Source of the DNA: CAZPCZ01 sp964585225
Lineage (GTDB): Bacteria; Patescibacteriota; Patescibacteriia; JACPHY01
Reading direction: 5' to 3'
DNA: 7,889 bases
NCBI GenBank assembly: GCA_964585225.1
Contig: CAZPCZ010000065.1
Span: 1 to 7,889 of the forward strand
Shown piece after piece: positions 6,289-7,889 of the stretch. Numbering within the stretch: the stretch's first letter is position 1; the number at the start of each line of letters is the position of its first letter. The notes under the pieces were generated by a model. That model ran no database searches. It was not told where the DNA came from and saw only the letters and a list, made by a program, of their open reading frames with translations. The translations under genes were made by a program, and so were the position numbers.

Positions 6289-7464
6289 TCAGGGTATCCA
6301 GCCATCGGTGCGGAACCACGCGACCGCCTCGTCGACGTTCGCGCACATCGCGGTCGCGACACGGGCGAAGGGTCCGTGCGCCTCGCGCGGCGCCTCGGTG
6401 ACGACGATGACGTCCTTGCCCTGGAGCCAGGCGACGATCCGCTCGAACGACGTCCCGCCGCTCCAGTACGCGCGGCCATCCTCGTGGACTGGCAAGAAGA
6501 TGACGACCGCGTCGGCGCTCCGGACGAGCCGTTCGTCGCGTTCGACGATCTGCCCGTCGATGAGCGAGGTGGTCGGCGCGACGAGGTCTCGCGAGATCGC
6601 GATGCCCATGGGGTGGTTTCGGCGCTGGAGCGTGATGGGATCGCTGCCGCTCGCGTACGCGTCCGCGAGGAGCTTCTCCGTGATCGCGTACGGATCGAGG
6701 ACGATGAAGTGCTCCTTGAGGAGCGCCCGGAAGCGATCGACCGCCTCGCGGGCGGCGACCTTCCGGGGGTCATCGCCCTTGAGGCTCGTGATCGGGAAGC
6801 TCGCGTAGACGACGCGCTTCGGTCGCTCGGCACGCGCGTACCGGCTCTCGGTGAGGAGCTGGGTGAGGAGCTCCGTCCCGGATGCCTTCGGCAGGAGGAA
6901 GAACCCGGGGAGGTGGAGGTCGCGCCCCTCGTCGTAGTGGTGCGCGGCGCGCGCGACCTGCTCGGACATCGTGACCTCGAACGAGCGCCACTGGAGGATG
7001 TCGACGAGCGGGCTCCCGTCCTCGAGGAAGCGCTCGGTCGCGGTATCCCGCCGCTCGCGGAGCGCCGCGTAGAGTTCGTGGACGTCGTCGATGAGCGTCA
7101 CGACGAGGTCCGGCTGTACCCAGCTCGCGATGTGTGCCGGGCTCGCGATCGTGAATGGCGCGTGATCCCAGAAGTACGTCGCGTGCATCTCCACGATAAC
7201 GTGCTGCGCGCCCGCGGCCTCCGCCTCGGCGATCTTCCGTTGGATCGCGTCGCGGAACGCGACCGCGCAGAGGAGGCGGAGGAACTCGCGGGAGCGCTGG
7301 AACATCGTGTCCTCCCGGAACGTGCCGGTGAGGTCGCACGCCCGCATCTCGCGCTCGAGGTGGATGGTCTCCACGCGCACGCCCCGTTCCGCGCACGCCG
7401 CCTTCACCGCCTCGGCGTACCGCTTCTTCCCGATTCCGGTGATCCCAGTCATGAGCACGCGCAT
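6289..7464 (-). CDS. P-loop kinase-like / nucleoside 2-deoxyribosyltransferase-like fusion
   Basis: The product has 391 residues; its ATG is preceded by GGAGGT (7471-7476) at six bases. Residues 1-200 resemble an adenylate/nucleoside-monophosphate kinase-like P-loop fold. A glycine-rich loop GITGIGKK (7-14) has Lys instead of the usual Ser/Thr after the Walker lysine. It is followed by VIVEMHATYFW (89-99), and by VVTLIDDV (121-128) at a later strand. Residues about 216-391 resemble the nucleoside 2-deoxyribosyltransferase superfamily: an opening strand VVYASFPIT (218-225), LVRSADAVVIFLP (313-325), and GGTSFERI (336-343), where E341 aligns with the family's catalytic Glu, then a last strand DVIVV. 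No signal peptide or span is seen, so it is cytosolic. A role in nucleotide salvage or modified-nucleotide handling is plausible. The substrate cannot be read from sequence, and the deoxyribosyltransferase assignment is by motif only. Confidence 0.88.
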   Translation of the reverse strand: MRVLMTGITGIGKKRYAEAVKAACAERGVRVETIHLEREMRACDLTGTFREDTMFQRSREFLRLLCAVAFRDAIQRKIAEAEAAGAQHVIVEMHATYFWDHAPFTIASPAHIASWVQPDLVVTLIDDVHELYAALRERRDTATERFLEDGSPLVDILQWRSFEVTMSEQVARAAHHYDEGRDLHLPGFFLLPKASGTELLTQLLTESRYARAERPKRVVYASFPITSLKGDDPRKVAAREAVDRFRALLKEHFIVLDPYAITEKLLADAYASGSDPITLQRRNHPMGIAISRDLVAPTTSLIDGQIVERDERLVRSADAVVIFLPVHEDGRAYWSGGTSFERIVAWLQGKDVIVVTEAPREAHGPFARVATAMCANVDEAVAWFRTDGWIP

Positions 7465-7509
7465 GGCTACACCTCCGTGTTTCGTGAGCTGGTGCTGCTC
7501 CTTGGGAAA

Positions 7510-7530
7510 GGACCAGAGATTGCATGGTCC
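7510..7530 (-). promoter_or_regulatory. Inverted repeat in the upstream region of the minus-strand gene
   Basis: GGACCA (7510-7515) is mirrored by TGGTCC (7525-7530) across nine bases, 46 bases upstream of the minus-strand start. It could be a leader hairpin or an operator near the predicted -10. The support is only its symmetry and position. Confidence 0.25.
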
Positions 7531-7552
7531 CGCATGTGCTGGCGCAAGTCAA
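7524..7552 (-). promoter_or_regulatory. Possible promoter of the minus-strand gene
   Basis: On the minus strand, TTGACT (7547-7552) is followed after 17 bases by GACCAT (7524-7529), which matches TATAAT at only three positions. The -35 and spacing fit the window's other promoters, but the -10 is weak. Confidence 0.35.
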
Positions 7553-7554
7553 AT

Positions 7555-7568
7555 GCAGGCACGCCTGC
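7555..7568. promoter_or_regulatory. Palindrome between divergent -35 boxes, candidate operator
   Basis: GCAGGC and GCCTGC form a perfect 6-bp inverted repeat separated by AC. It sits between the minus-strand -35 (ending 7552) and the plus-strand -35 (starting 7578). A regulator bound here could affect both genes; none is encoded in the window. Confidence 0.35.
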
Positions 7569-7577
7569 GGTACAGTC

Positions 7578-7606
7578 TTGACTCAGAAATGGTGGACGCA
7601 TATGAT
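7578..7606 (+). promoter_or_regulatory. Promoter of the secreted-protein gene
   Basis: -35 TTGACT (7578-7583), a 17-base spacer and -10 TATGAT (7601-7606) make the best -10 match in the window. Transcription near 7613 would leave a leader of about 30 bases before the ATG at 7644. Confidence 0.8.
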
Positions 7607-7643
7607 AAAAGTGCTCCTTTCAACAACCACGATGGAGGTTCTC

Positions 7644-7889
7644 ATGAAATCGAAACGCTACCGCGCGGGGATGCTCCTTGCGGCGCTCTCGCTCGCCGCC
7701 GGCGTCATGATCGCACCGCGTCCGGCGCACGCGGAGGTGGACTGCTGGTGGTCCCACGCATCGTGCGCCGAAGGGTACGAGTGCCGCTGGGATAGCGCTC
7801 GTCCCATCCACCGCTGCATGCTGGCGGATCGGCCGTCGCCAGCGTCAGCGCCGCAGAAGGGTCGCTGGGTGCAGATCGAGTACCTGGGC
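7644..7889 (+). CDS. Secreted cysteine-containing protein, 5' part
   Basis: The gene is cut by the right edge; 82 residues are visible. The ATG at 7644 has GGAGG (7634-7638) five bases upstream and a good promoter. Residues 1-30 are a typical Sec signal peptide: KSKRYR, a hydrophobic core LLAALSLAAGVMIA, and cleavage after A-H-A30. The mature part opens with four Cys at 34, 41, 47 and 58 in a Trp-rich stretch (CWWSHASC), likely disulphide-bonded, and then a Pro/Ala/Ser linker (about 61-71). I do not recognise the family. It is exported, and probably begins a second domain at KGRWVQIEY where the window ends. Confidence 0.85.
   Translation, partial: MKSKRYRAGMLLAALSLAAGVMIAPRPAHAEVDCWWSHASCAEGYECRWDSARPIHRCMLADRPSPASAPQKGRWVQIEYLG

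Noticed and set aside
6244..7581. 445-codon open frame on the plus strand opposite the kinase-like gene
   Set aside because: Composition is antisense-like (Arg/Asp/Glu-rich), it starts inside the terminator, and the minus strand encodes recognisable domains with a good ribosome binding site.
1..7889. tRNA, rRNA, CRISPR array, transposase or attachment site
   Set aside because: No such structure, regular spaced repeat or mobile-element gene was seen on either strand.

Overview
This is a GC-rich bacterial window with dense, short-spaced genes. It holds five protein genes, of which the first and last are cut by the window edges. There are no RNA genes, CRISPR arrays or insertion sequences that I can see, and no gene-free stretch reaches 300 bases. 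The transcription signals are unusually readable. Three plus-strand promoters have a TTGAC(A/T) -35, a spacer of exactly 17 bases and a TAnnnT -10. Three transcription units end in strong GC hairpins. The organism cannot be named from the sequence. A class A penicillin-binding protein, signal peptides and Shine-Dalgarno sites show a peptidoglycan-making bacterium. Compact units with short leaders would fit an uncultured high-GC lineage (Patescibacteria or a delta-proteobacteria-like group), but that is a weak inference.

Left part (1-3400): the 3' end of an unrecognised gene is followed by its terminator. Next, with its own promoter and a structured leader, comes an 805-residue protein. It has eight predicted membrane spans, a lipobox-like segment, an extracytoplasmic von Willebrand factor A (VWA)-like domain with recognisable metal-site residues, and a C-terminal domain. 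That C-terminal domain (about 90 residues) is clearly homologous to the C-terminus of the preceding gene. The two neighbours therefore share a tail domain behind unrelated N-terminal parts and a Pro/Ala-rich linker. I do not recognise this domain, and it is the best candidate here for an undescribed envelope system.

Middle part (3400-6260): an operon of two genes runs from a promoter overlapped by two inverted repeats. It encodes a bifunctional PBP1A-type peptidoglycan synthase (761 residues, all catalytic motifs intact). The second gene overlaps its stop codon (ATGA) and encodes an unrecognised 156-residue single-span membrane protein. Both genes carry a copy of the same short C5/G5 palindromic repeat, read in two different frames. 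The VWA-type gene carries a different palindrome in its linker. The operon ends in a hairpin that can serve both strands.

Right part (6289-7889): a minus-strand gene encodes a 391-residue protein. It looks like a fusion of a P-loop nucleotide-kinase-like domain with a nucleoside 2-deoxyribosyltransferase-like domain. Divergent from it, across a 179-base region with facing promoters and a central palindrome, starts a secreted cysteine-containing protein that runs off the window end.
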